Assembly (NCBI RefSeq): GCF_022440845.1
Contig: NZ_JAKNTO010000001.1
Span: 186,001 to 250,000, forward strand
From: Ruminococcus sp. OA3
GTDB taxonomy: Bacteria; Bacillota; Clostridia; Lachnospirales; Lachnospiraceae
Direction: 5' to 3'
Length of the DNA: 64,000 bases
The notes beneath the pieces are model-generated. The model was not told the DNA's origin. It worked only from the letters and a program-made list of their open reading frames with translations, and did not search any database. Below, piece after piece: positions 35,232-43,392 of this stretch. Numbering within the stretch: position 1 is the stretch's first letter; each line of letters begins with the position of its first letter. Position numbers and translations under genes: made by a program.

Positions 35232-35402
35232 GTGCGAACATGAAGCAAACATAAATAACCCGGTTGATTCGCACCACAAAAGTGTACAAAAACTAGTATA
35301 GCATCTAAATACTTAATTAAATTTGAAAGTAAATTTAATGATATTACTAAAAAATTTGGTAAAAAGTAATAAATCCATTCGGAATTTTTGTGTATAATTG
35401 CA
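35232..35402 (+). promoter_or_regulatory. Leader of array 3 with conserved inverted repeat
   Basis: AT-rich. GTGCGAA (35232-35238) and TTCGCAC (35268-35274) are 29 bases apart and 128 bases from the first repeat. TTTTTGTGTATAATTGCA ends directly at the repeat. Both elements match the leaders of arrays 1 and 2. Confidence 0.8.
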
Positions 35403-36472
35403 GTCGCTCCTTCGCGGGAGCATGGATTGAAATCATCGTCCCGCTTACGATAGCATGCCTGCTACGGGTCGCTCCTTCGCGGGAGCATGGATTGAAATCC
35501 TTGTACTCAATGTAAAGGGGAAACGTAAACTTCGTCGCTCCTTCGCGGGAGCATGGATTGAAATTATAAAAGTTATCCGGGGCAAAGAAACGTTCCGGGT
35601 CGCTCCTTCGCGGGAGCATGGATTGAAATAATCCAGTCGCAAGCGGGATGATTCTATCCTTAGTCGCTCCTTCGCGGGAGCATGGATTGAAATTCAAAAG
35701 CCCGTTAATGGCTGCCGGATTAACCTGTCGCTCCTTCGCGGGAGCATGGATTGAAATGTATGCGTATGTTTGTGCACTTGCTGATTTTTTGTCGCTCCTT
35801 CGCGGGAGCATGGATTGAAATCTGTGCATAAGCAACCTGCAAACCAAAAAAATCGTCGCTCCTTCGCGGGAGCATGGATTGAAATGCCATGCTGCGGTGC
35901 CGATCGGCACTTGTCCAGGTCGCTCCTTCGCGGGAGCATGGATTGAAATTGGTTGAAACCGTCACCCTCAAAATTTTCAATGGTCGCTCCTTCGCGGGAG
36001 CATGGATTGAAATCGTACAAGCTCTGCGGCCTGCCTGCGGTAATGCGGTCGCTCCTTCGCGGGAGCATGGATTGAAATTATAAGATGCGGGTTGATCGGT
36101 ATAAGGGCGCACAGTCGCTCCTTCGCGGGAGCGTGGATTGAAATATTTGTTTGCTTCTTGGTTTGGGCATTTCCGGAATCGTCGCTCCTTCGCGGGAGCG
36201 TGGATTGAAATTTCTATAAGTTACAAGTTAATACTCTTCGAATTTGTCGCTCCTTCGCGGGAGCGTGGATTGAAATGTTATAGCCACTATTTACTGCCAA
36301 CTTTCTTAGGTCGCTCCTTCGCGGGAGCGTGGATTGAAATTTGCGTTTCGCTTCCTCCAACGTAAGGTATTCTTCCGTCGCTCCTTCGCGGGAGCGTGGA
36401 TTGAAATAAACATGATATCAGAAAGCTTCAGATTGATTACAGTCGCTCCTTCCCGGGAGCCTGGATTGAAAT
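35403..36472 (+). CRISPR. CRISPR array 3: 17 repeats of 31 nt, 16 spacers
   Basis: Repeats start at 35403, 35467, 35534, 35599, 35663, 35727, 35791, 35855, 35919, 35983, 36048, 36114, 36181, 36246, 36310, 36377 and 36442; spacers are 33-36 nt. The repeat begins GTCGCTCCTTCGCGGGAGC and ends TGGATTGAAAT. The first 11 repeats read GCATGG at the stem base and the next five GCGTGG; the last (36442) is degenerate. The leader is on the left, so the array is transcribed rightward, divergent from the cas operon. Confidence 0.96.
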
Positions 36473-36486
36473 CGTAAGTGGGACGG

Positions 36487-36509
36487 TGTTCCGACGGGTA
36501 TACCCGTCC
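36487..36509 (+). terminator. Palindrome beyond array 3
   Basis: GACGGGTATACCCGTC (36493-36508) is a perfect 16-base palindrome 20 bases beyond the last repeat. It could cap the array transcript; no T run follows. Confidence 0.3.
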
Positions 36510-36599
36510 TCCATCGAGAAAATAAGCCTCAGAATTCTGAAAGACAGCTCATCTATCTTACCATTTTGACTCCCACTGCAACATGCTAAATAGCCGATT

Positions 36600-37163
36600 T
36601 TACCCCAAATAATCCTCCCACAAATACCACATCAGCCAATCCACTGCCTCCTGCCAGTTTTGAAACTCATACCTTCCTTTCTTACGCATCAGCTTGGAAA
36701 AAAATATACTGACTGCCGCTACGCCGCCTCTCGTCCCTTTCTGTGTCATCTCTGATACCACATGATACTCAGACAAGATCTTTCTATACACCTCAGTACT
36801 GTATAAAGAATTCTGACTGCTGCGAATAATCACTGCCTCTTCTGGCTGCCGATGTGATTGAAACAAATTTTGCAAAGCTTTTCCCACCAACTCTGCCGAC
36901 CGATAGACTCCTATGGAATAAGCCGCCACCTTTTCAGTCTCTGGATTTAGCAGTGTACACAAGTAAATCTCTCCGTCTCTGACTGTCTTATACGTTCCCA
37001 CTCCCCCATACAACCTCTGAGGCATTTCCTTCTTGTCTGCCTCTCTCATATACGGCAACTTTACTGACCGCAAATCCTCGTCATTCTTCCTGCCTGCAAT
37101 CTCCTGCGTCACATGCTGATATTCGTAAAGATATAAAATTGGAACACAATAGCTAATTTCCAT
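36600..37163 (-). CDS. IS3-like integrase-core protein lacking the DDE residues
   Basis: A 187-residue protein whose residues 45-187 follow the IS3 integrase core: GEIYLCTLLNPETEKVAAYSIG for the first strands, then EEAVIIRSSQNSLYSTEVYR where IS3 has HSDxGSQYTS, and GVAAVSIFFSKLMRKKGRYEF where IS3 has DNAxxESFFSxLK. All three acidic catalytic positions are replaced, yet the frame is open and GAGGAGG stands before the ATG. The N-terminal 44 residues are not from a transposase that I recognise. Either an old relic or a domesticated protein; the location just beyond array 3 is notable. Confidence 0.65.
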   Translation of the reverse strand: MEISYCVPILYLYEYQHVTQEIAGRKNDEDLRSVKLPYMREADKKEMPQRLYGGVGTYKTVRDGEIYLCTLLNPETEKVAAYSIGVYRSAELVGKALQNLFQSHRQPEEAVIIRSSQNSLYSTEVYRKILSEYHVVSEMTQKGTRGGVAAVSIFFSKLMRKKGRYEFQNWQEAVDWLMWYLWEDYLG

Positions 37164-37228
37164 TGTCTTCCTCCTCCTGTCTTAAATTCACTTAAAATTT
37201 CATATGTAAATTATCATTTTCACCTTGG

Positions 37229-37336
37229 TCATTTACAAAAATACAGTTCCATTGCAACATACTTTGATGAAATCGTGAGAAGTTCATCCGCTATCTGCTT
37301 TCTCAGCGTGTCGTTCCGTATTCTCTCTGCCTCCAT
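37229..37336 (-). other. Short coding-like fragment in a 575-base gap
   Basis: The stretch 37164-37738 has no intact gene. A 35-codon minus-strand frame starting MEAERIRNDTLRKQIADELL, and another fragment ending NAKSLREIPTPFYRRPLLAMFF near 37640, look like decayed coding DNA. No family was recognised. Confidence 0.3.
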
Positions 37337-37738
37337 TTTACAAACTTTCGGTCTTCCTTTGCAGCAAACCAGGCGGAAATATTGCTTCTATCAAGAAATA
37401 AATTCTATTAATAACTACAGGTTCAGACGTAAACTGGATATCCCTGCATATTGCTAAACTATCCCCAAAAACGTCTTTTGTTTTATGATAACAACTTTTC
37501 GCTGTTGCCTGGTGATCTTGAAATATCATGCAGATTTCTTTGCTCTCGCAAATAATCAGTCAGTATAACGGCACGGCATATCATACTGCAAGTATCTTCA
37601 GATTTTGGCTTTCCTGTTTCTCACGAAGAACATGGCCAGCAGAGGCCGTCGATAAAAAGGTGTTGGAATTTCTCTCAAAGATTTCGCATTAATTCTGTTG
37701 AGACGAAGTGAGAGGGCAGAAAAAGAACAAAGGGGCAG

Positions 37739-38155
37739 TTACCTGCCCCTGTGCTTCTCTTTCTTCTTTTGCTGTTTTAACGCAAACTTACGCAGCTGTT
37801 CAGCTTCTTTCCTCTCTCTTCCAGATACTTTTCTTTCCGTTCTGGACTGCTCCTGCTGTAATTTCAGTGCCTGCTGAGATTTTGTTCCTGTCCCAACATC
37901 CTTCAACTGTTTTTTAATCTGCCGCCGCATCCGCTTTGGGTTTACGTGAAAATCCTTTACAGCATTTTCCACAGCCGGACTGAATCGCAACCTGTAATAG
38001 TTTTCCTGCAAAAACCTGTTCACATCGTAGTCCCTGGGTTCTGTTCCGAATGTTACCTTGCAAACGACCAACTTACCGTCGGTAATCCGTTCGACCAAAC
38101 CTACCCAGAATGGTTCCTCAAAAAACACACTGACTGTTACCGATACCCTGTCCAT
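37739..38155 (-). CDS. yjdF: YjdF family protein (DUF2992)
   Basis: A 138-residue protein with the DUF2992 signature: VSVFFEEPFWVGLVER at the start, CKVTFGTEPRDYDVNRFL in the middle, and a very basic, Gln-rich coiled-coil tail (residues 95-138) ending in KKEKHRGR. YjdF proteins are of unknown function but are typically preceded by the yjdF leader RNA that senses azaaromatic compounds. The ATG at 38155 follows TAAGGAGGAA, which the leader can mask. Confidence 0.9.
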   Translation of the reverse strand: MDRVSVTVSVFFEEPFWVGLVERITDGKLVVCKVTFGTEPRDYDVNRFLQENYYRLRFSPAVENAVKDFHVNPKRMRRQIKKQLKDVGTGTKSQQALKLQQEQSRTERKVSGRERKEAEQLRKFALKQQKKKEKHRGR

Positions 38156-38362
38156 AATGATTCCTCCTTAAATATGCTCATAATGGACAAAGAATGGACG
38201 ACCTAAGGAGGAAGGTTACTTATAAACAGTATCCGTGAGAAACTGTTTACGCCCGGACTACCTACCGGGTCTGTATGGTAACACCATACGTTGTGTTTTT
38301 ATCTTTGCCTGACCGTTTTTCCTGCTGGCTGCGCACAGCTCACAGGCTTACGGTGCCTGTAA
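38156..38362 (-). ncRNA. yjdF-type riboswitch (azaaromatic-sensing leader)
   Basis: On the minus strand several hairpins precede yjdF: GTATGGT/ACCATAC (38289-38273), CCCGG/CCGGG (38269-38252) and AAACAGT/ACTGTTT (38248-38224). Next comes TTCCTCCTTA (38213-38204), the exact reverse complement of the yjdF ribosome binding site TAAGGAGGAA (38170-38161). This fits the yjdF motif, which controls translation by masking the ribosome binding site. A further hairpin at 38342-38360 may belong to the RNA or end the upstream GNAT transcript. I assign the class from context and layout, not from a covariance search. Confidence 0.8.
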
Positions 38363-38406
38363 TGATTATACCGCAATTTGCCGTTTAACACCACTTGAAA
38401 ATTCTT

Positions 38407-38919
38407 TTAACATTCCTCTTTAAGGAGAGAATACATGCAGTAATCACATTCCTTTCCATTCTTAAAGACGCCTTTTCTCATAATCCCCTCCAGAGTGAAC
38501 CCTGCTTTCTCAAGCACACCCCGTGAACCGGCATTGTGTGCAAAAGGTTCGGCATAAATCCGCACAATATCAAATGCAGCAAACGCTTCCCGGCAGATTC
38601 CCCTTACCGCCTCAGTCATGATCCCTTTACCCCAGAAATCTTCTGCCAGCCAGTATCCAAGTTCTGCGCTTTTCTCATACACATCGCTTCCACAGAAAAC
38701 CCCTATGCTTCCAATCGCGTGGCCCTCCGCCACGATCGCCCGGCACAACTGCCTCTCTTCAGTATTTTCCGCACAGGAACGCACATAGTCCTCTGCGTCC
38801 TGCCGTGTATAGGGATACGGGAATACATTCCGAAGATTGGCTGCAATCTTCTCATTATCCGCATACCGCGCCACATCGGTGATGTGTTCCAGTTTCCATT
38901 TTTGCAATTCAAAATTCAT
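38407..38919 (-). CDS. GNAT-family N-acetyltransferase (RimJ/RimL-like)
   Basis: A 170-residue GNAT fold. The acetyl-CoA loop region is LGYWLAEDFWGKGIMTEAV, followed by RIYAEPFAHNAGSRGVLEKAGF, both standard for the RimJ/RimL branch. Substrates of such proteins include ribosomal proteins, antibiotics and small amines; none can be inferred. Its ATG overlaps the stop of the TetR gene (ATGA), so it is the target or partner of that repressor. Confidence 0.9.
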   Translation of the reverse strand: MNFELQKWKLEHITDVARYADNEKIAANLRNVFPYPYTRQDAEDYVRSCAENTEERQLCRAIVAEGHAIGSIGVFCGSDVYEKSAELGYWLAEDFWGKGIMTEAVRGICREAFAAFDIVRIYAEPFAHNAGSRGVLEKAGFTLEGIMRKGVFKNGKECDYCMYSLLKEEC

Positions 38920-39491
38920 ACGCCTTCCCCTTCCAGATCTGTTCTGATCCTATCGACAATATTTTGTGCTGTCTTTTCCTCCAGCCTTACCATCCGGCTC
39001 CACATGCGGACCCCCTGATACGCATAAAGAATGATATCTGTCATTTGTTCCACATTCACAGCTGCAAATTCACCTCTTTGGATTCCGTATTCGATAAGTT
39101 TTTGCCATTTCTGCTTCGCCTTGCAGTTTTGTTCAATCATAAAACGGTTGTCACATTTAACGGAGTACTCATAGAGCGCATAACTCAGCGAATGCTTCTC
39201 ATCCAGCATCTCCTGCCTCATACGTTCCAGCAGACCTTCCAATATCTCTCCCGCAGATGCCCCCTCTTTCATGGACTCCTGCACCATTTCCTCATCCGCC
39301 TTCAAAGTCTCTTCCAAAATATCCTCGAATACCTGCTGCGTGCTGCCGTAATGCCGGTATAATCCTCCCCTGCTCAGGCCGCACGCTTCACAGAGGTCCT
39401 TCATCGAAATGGCGGAAAAACCCTTCTCTGCGAATAGCCGATACGCCTGATGTCTGATCAATTCTTTTGTTTTCACTCCCTTGATTCCCAT
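38916..39491 (-). CDS. TetR/AcrR-family repressor
   Basis: A 191-residue protein with the TetR helix-turn-helix in residues 10-55 (GFSAISMKDLCEACGLSRGGLYRHYGS in shape) and a helical ligand domain. AGGAGGGGGC sets the start at 39491, not at the longer in-frame start at 39554. It heads a two-gene operon with the GNAT gene and its promoter holds two inverted repeats, so it most likely represses itself and the acetyltransferase. Confidence 0.9.
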   Translation of the reverse strand: MGIKGVKTKELIRHQAYRLFAEKGFSAISMKDLCEACGLSRGGLYRHYGSTQQVFEDILEETLKADEEMVQESMKEGASAGEILEGLLERMRQEMLDEKHSLSYALYEYSVKCDNRFMIEQNCKAKQKWQKLIEYGIQRGEFAAVNVEQMTDIILYAYQGVRMWSRMVRLEEKTAQNIVDRIRTDLEGEGV

Positions 39492-39504
39492 GCCCCCTCC
39501 TTTT

Positions 39505-39554
39505 GCGACACATGTGTCTCTTTCTATTATGCGACATTTCTGTCGCAAAGTCAA
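39505..39554 (-). promoter_or_regulatory. tetR promoter with two operators
   Basis: On the minus strand TTGACT (39554-39549) and CATAAT (39531-39526) are 17 bases apart. The palindrome TGCGACA-GAAA-TGTCGCA (39547-39530) fills the spacer, and a second one, GAGACACATGTGTCGC (39520-39505), lies just after the start of transcription. Together they form a classical autoregulated repressor site. Confidence 0.8.
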
Positions 39555-39593
39555 GAAAAACCGATGGCGGCAATGTTTTTCGTTAAAATCAGC

Positions 39594-39630
39594 AAACCCT
39601 ATGAAGGCGAGAATCCTTCACAGGGTTTTA
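39594..39630. terminator. Terminator after the MFS gene
   Basis: AAACCCTGTGAAGG and CCTTCATAGGGTTT form a long stem between the MFS gene and the tetR promoter; T runs occur on both sides. Confidence 0.65.
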
Positions 39631-39636
39631 TGTCAA

Positions 39637-40941
39637 TTAATCTCTCTTTTTTCGTTCCAGTTTCCAGATATGAGGATCCTTCCTGAAGACAAGGCAGGTT
39701 CCCACTCCGAAGACTCCAAGCGCAAAGAACAGCATCCCCGCACCGGAACCTTTACCTCTCCCAAACGCCTCTGCAAAAAATGAATCCACCGGCTGTGCTT
39801 TCATAAATGGCTCAAATACCCCGTCTACTAAATAGCCGCCTAAAGTATATCCCAGAGGAATCGAAAAAAACTGCAGTGTGTTTCTCGCCGCATATACCCG
39901 CCCCTGCATCGTCAGTGGAATGTAGTTTCGGAACAGAACATCCATGTTGGCATTCATCAGCGGAACGCTGACCCATCCAAGCACAGCACCCACACACCAG
40001 ACAGGAAGACTCCTGCCAAGAGCCAGGAAAAAATTTTCTGTACTCATAGCCATGAGCAATGCATTACATATAACCCCGACACGGCTTTGAGGCTTTGGAA
40101 GCATCGTCACCGCAATACTTCCTGCCAGCATGGCAAGACCTGAGACCATATTTACCATGCCATAGGCATTTTCACCTCCTCCATCTACCGATAACAGCAT
40201 CGCCGGAAGCGCCGCGTTATACATGGAGGCAGTGAGGTTGATCGCCGCAAGAAATAAAATCAGATCCAGAATCCCCCGGTTATGTTTTAAATACCGCAGT
40301 CCGGACTTTGCCGCCTGCAGCACCTTCTCTTTTCCTTCTTCCGCGGGTTTCATATCCGGAACCTTTATTCCAAACATCAGTGTGCCGAAGGCCAGTCCAA
40401 AAGTGGTCAAATCAACCGCGATCACCGTCTGAATATTTGTAAATGCCAGCAGCCCGGTTGCAATGACCGGAGTTAAAATGCTGGTCAGCGAACTGGAAAA
40501 CGTCCGCATTCCGCTTACCTTCTGATAGTGCTTCTTAGGCGTCAGCAGGCTGACTGTCACATCAGCTGCCGGCTGCTGGAAGGTATTCATCAGTCCATTC
40601 AGCGCATTTAGAACGTATAAATGCCAGATTTCCAGATTGCCGGTCTGCAGCAGTACCAGCACTGCCACTGTACAGCCTGCTGCAAAAGTATCACTTGCCA
40701 GCATGATGACTTTTTTGTTCCACCGGTCACTGAAAGCGCCTGCAAAAATACTCATCAGCACATAAGGCGCATAAGAGCAGACGGACAGCAGAGCTGTCGT
40801 AAGCGCCGACCCCTTATCCTGATAAGACCAGATGACCAGTGCGAAATTCGTCATTGAGCTTCCCAGAGTTGATAATGACTGCGTAGACCATAGCAGCAGA
40901 AAACTTTTCAGTTCTTGAAATGTAGCTTTAAAATTTTTCAT
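39637..40941 (-). CDS. MFS transporter (drug or macrolide exporter type)
   Basis: A 434-residue protein with about 12 helices of the MFS_3/EntS-like class: LLLWSTQSLSTLGSSMTNFALVIW-like first helix and GAFSDRWNKKVIM, the MFS motif between helices 2 and 3. Relatives export macrolides or siderophores. AAAGGAG supports the start at 40941; an in-frame start at 40965 has none. It is not in an operon with tetR, although that regulator is next to it. Confidence 0.85.
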   Translation of the reverse strand: MKNFKATFQELKSFLLLWSTQSLSTLGSSMTNFALVIWSYQDKGSALTTALLSVCSYAPYVLMSIFAGAFSDRWNKKVIMLASDTFAAGCTVAVLVLLQTGNLEIWHLYVLNALNGLMNTFQQPAADVTVSLLTPKKHYQKVSGMRTFSSSLTSILTPVIATGLLAFTNIQTVIAVDLTTFGLAFGTLMFGIKVPDMKPAEEGKEKVLQAAKSGLRYLKHNRGILDLILFLAAINLTASMYNAALPAMLLSVDGGGENAYGMVNMVSGLAMLAGSIAVTMLPKPQSRVGVICNALLMAMSTENFFLALGRSLPVWCVGAVLGWVSVPLMNANMDVLFRNYIPLTMQGRVYAARNTLQFFSIPLGYTLGGYLVDGVFEPFMKAQPVDSFFAEAFGRGKGSGAGMLFFALGVFGVGTCLVFRKDPHIWKLERKKRD

Positions 40942-41117
40942 TTTGACTTTGCTCCTTTGTTTCATTAAAATCAGCAGGAAACAGCAAAGTCTTATGGGCG
41001 AAATTTATCGGATCACTCTATGCAAAATGCCCACTTCAGACTTTGCACAGAGCTGCAGCAATGCATAATTTCATTTTCACACATTCCTCCTGTCATTTTG
41101 CTCCATTATAGCATGTA

Positions 41118-41325
41118 CAACACATTTTTAAAACCTTATCACAACCTTCATACTGTCTTTTGACATGCTCGTCAGCACCGCTTCTTCCGCCTTCTCAACC
41201 GGGAACTGATGACTCACAAACTGTCCCCCGGCTTTAAAATATTGCCGTCAAAGTCAAGGGTTATGGAGCCCACCTCGTCGATCTCTTCAATGATAAATAC
41301 ATTTACATGCCCCTGGATAACAGGG
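41118..41325 (-). pseudogene. C-terminal remnant of a zinc-type alcohol dehydrogenase
   Basis: Minus-strand codons read GHVNVFIIEEIDEVGSITLDFDG, then after a frameshift SHQFPVEKAEEAVLTSMSKDSMKVVI and a stop. The second block is the usual end of medium-chain dehydrogenases (HxFPLEEAxEAF...KVVI). No start is present. Confidence 0.5.
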
Positions 41326-41344
41326 TACGAAATATCAATTTCAT

Positions 41345-42249
41345 TTTTAGTTCCTTTCTACTGGACACTCTCACCCTTGTAACTGTGTTTGTCCGTACCG
41401 CAGATTCCCGCCATGACCATTCTGTCGATGGCAGCCCCCTTTGGAGGACACCCGGAATTCACTCGGTGAAATCCCCTTGGTTTTTTAAATTGAATATAGA
41501 AGTTATTGATATTGGTATACCCTACTTTCCTCGCTATAGCACTGACTGGCATATCCGCCTGAAGCAGGAGTGCATGCGCCTCTCCGATTCTCCTGGAAAT
41601 CAGGTACTGTATCGGTGCCATCCCAAAGAAATTTTTAAATTCATGGGAGATGTAATGCGTTCTGAAATACAGATCAGCCGCAATCGTCTCCAGCCCTGTT
41701 TTCATCGGTATATTTTTGCAGATTCAAGGGATAGATATAATTCAGAATCACACGCAGTGCAAACATGATAGTGTCAAAGCAGCGCATGCCTGATTCAAAA
41801 TCGCCCTTTACTGCCTCTGCCCCGATCAGTTCAAAGCACTTTCGCAGCATTTCACTGTATTCAAAGCAATTAAACACCGGTGTGATGGGAGTCGGTAGTA
41901 TCATATCCCTGTCAAATGGCGACAGGTGTATATCTGTAAGACCAATTGATACCTCCGAAAAGGGGGACTTACTCTGCCTCTCCGCCCTCACTATCTTAGG
42001 GTTGAACACTGTCAGGTCATTCCTGCCGGCATGGAAATTTTTATTTTCAATCTTGATCTGATTCTCTCCTTCCAGAATAAAGGACAGCACCCCAATCTCT
42101 TCATACATATGGAATGTATGTTCCCATCCGTGCTCCTGATCTGCGATAAATATCCATGCAACCTTCGGCACTTCAACGTTCTTAAACATTGAATAGGATC
42201 TAAAATCATACTGGTACTTTTCGTATTGATTCATCGGGATATGTATCAT
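41345..42249 (-). pseudogene. AraC-family regulator, frameshifted
   Basis: The gene starts at 42249 behind GGAGGG with MIHIPMNQYEKYQYDF and a cupin-type sensing domain (WEHTFHMYEEIGVLSFILEG). Near 41695 a one-base shift separates LNLQKYTDENRAG from LETIAADLYFRTHYISHEFKNFFG, which is the first helix-turn-helix. A second shift near 41470 breaks the end: one frame reads FKKPRGFH, the other GISPSEFRVSSKG, the expected AraC ending. So the regulator is no longer made in full. Its intended target may be the alcohol dehydrogenase whose pieces flank it. Confidence 0.7.
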
Positions 42250-42489
42250 TTGCGTCCCTCCAACATTTTGGCAGCAGCCGAAGACACAGCCCAAAACAAA
42301 CAGGACCGTGCCCCCTTGCGGACGTATTTCAGGCTGTCGGCAAACATCTGTGGTCTTCCCACACATTCGATCACGACATCAGCGCCTCTGTCCTTTGTAA
42401 TCTGCTCAATAAATTCCACGCGTTCTTCGACCGTCGTTCCCGACACATTATAGGTATGCGTAGCGCCGAATTCTTTCGCCAGGTTAAGC
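42246..42489 (-). pseudogene. Rossmann-part remnant of an alcohol dehydrogenase
   Basis: The minus strand reads LNLAKEFGATHTYNVSGTT, then ERVEFIEQITKDRGADVVIECVG and LKYVRKG, the nucleotide-binding part of a zinc-type dehydrogenase; a one-base deletion follows in the G-run. It has no start and stops where the AraC gene begins. The joined DNA on the 5' side is unrelated. Confidence 0.6.
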
Positions 42490-42507
42490 TACCATTCTGA
42501 AGTAAAA

Positions 42508-42557
42508 ATAAAAAGACAGGCGAACGAATTTGTAAACCTTTCGTTTGTCTGTCTTTT
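42508..42557 (-). terminator. Terminator hairpin after the BlaR1 remnant
   Basis: AAAAGACAGACAAACGAAA and TTCGTTCGCCTGTCTTTTT form a long stem with T runs on both sides. The 185 bases between it and 42743 hold nothing recognisable. Confidence 0.65.
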
Positions 42558-42742
42558 ACCTAATCAAAACAAATTATAATATTGCTAATATGTACTGTAA
42601 ATCCTCTTTTAATTGTTCTAATAGTTCTTTTTTATAGTCCAGAGTTATTTTTAAAACAGGTATAATTATGACACCCAGCGCAGTTAAAGAGCCCATTCAT
42701 TTGTCAGGAAACACTTTTACTACAAGTTATAATGAATCTCCG

Positions 42743-43362
42743 TTACTTTAAAATCCCAGTAGCAATCTCCTTCGCCGCGGAAACCCGATCCCTGTTGTGT
42801 ACATCATTCAGATAGATTGCAAAATAAGCATTCCGATCATCCAGTTTTGCAAATCCCACAAACCACGCTTCTCCTTCACTGCCCGTCCCCGTTTTTCCAT
42901 AGACAGAACCGCCGTCCTCCACCTGCATGATCTTTTCCAGAATATCAATATCTTTATTGTCATACATGCCGTTTCCCTCAAAAATACCGGCAAGCACGCT
43001 CACCTGCTCAAGCGGTGATATCTTCAATGATGATCCTAACCAGAAACCATTCCAGTCCGCAGACGGATACTGTGTACCGTTATACTTCATCGTCACTTCT
43101 CGTTTTCTATCACGTTATTGTTCAGCCCCATCAGCGCTGTAATGATCTTAAAGGTAGAGCAGGGGGACGCTTGCTTCACACACATTTCCCGATTATAAAC
43201 TTCAAATCTATCATCCTGAGGGTGCCAGATCACAGCACAGCCTGACAGTCCACCAAACACAGCATTGTAATCCACATTTTTATTAAGCAACCAGAAACTT
43301 TTCTTTTCATCGTACTCTCCCAGACTGCCGTTTTTCATATAGGCTTTAACACCTGTTAACAC
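42743..43362 (-). pseudogene. BlaR1 sensor (class D beta-lactamase-like) remnant
   Basis: Two frames give parts of the penicillin-binding sensor domain of a BlaR1-type protein: SPCSTFKIITALMGL with the SxxK active site (near 43160), and GGSVYGKTGTGSEGEAWFVGF with the KTG motif (near 42880). A frameshift occurs at about 43095. The sequence jumps from YNGTQYPSADWN directly to GFWLGSSLKISPLEQ, so roughly 50 residues with the SxV motif are deleted. The N-terminal membrane protease part is missing. Confidence 0.7.
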
Positions 43363-43392
43363 TAACCGGATAACAAAAAGGCCACGAATGTC

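Noticed and set aside
35347-36365. Reading frames with repeated FNPCSREGAT, ISIHAPAKER and RSFAGAWIEI blocks
   Set aside because: Translations of array 3 repeats.
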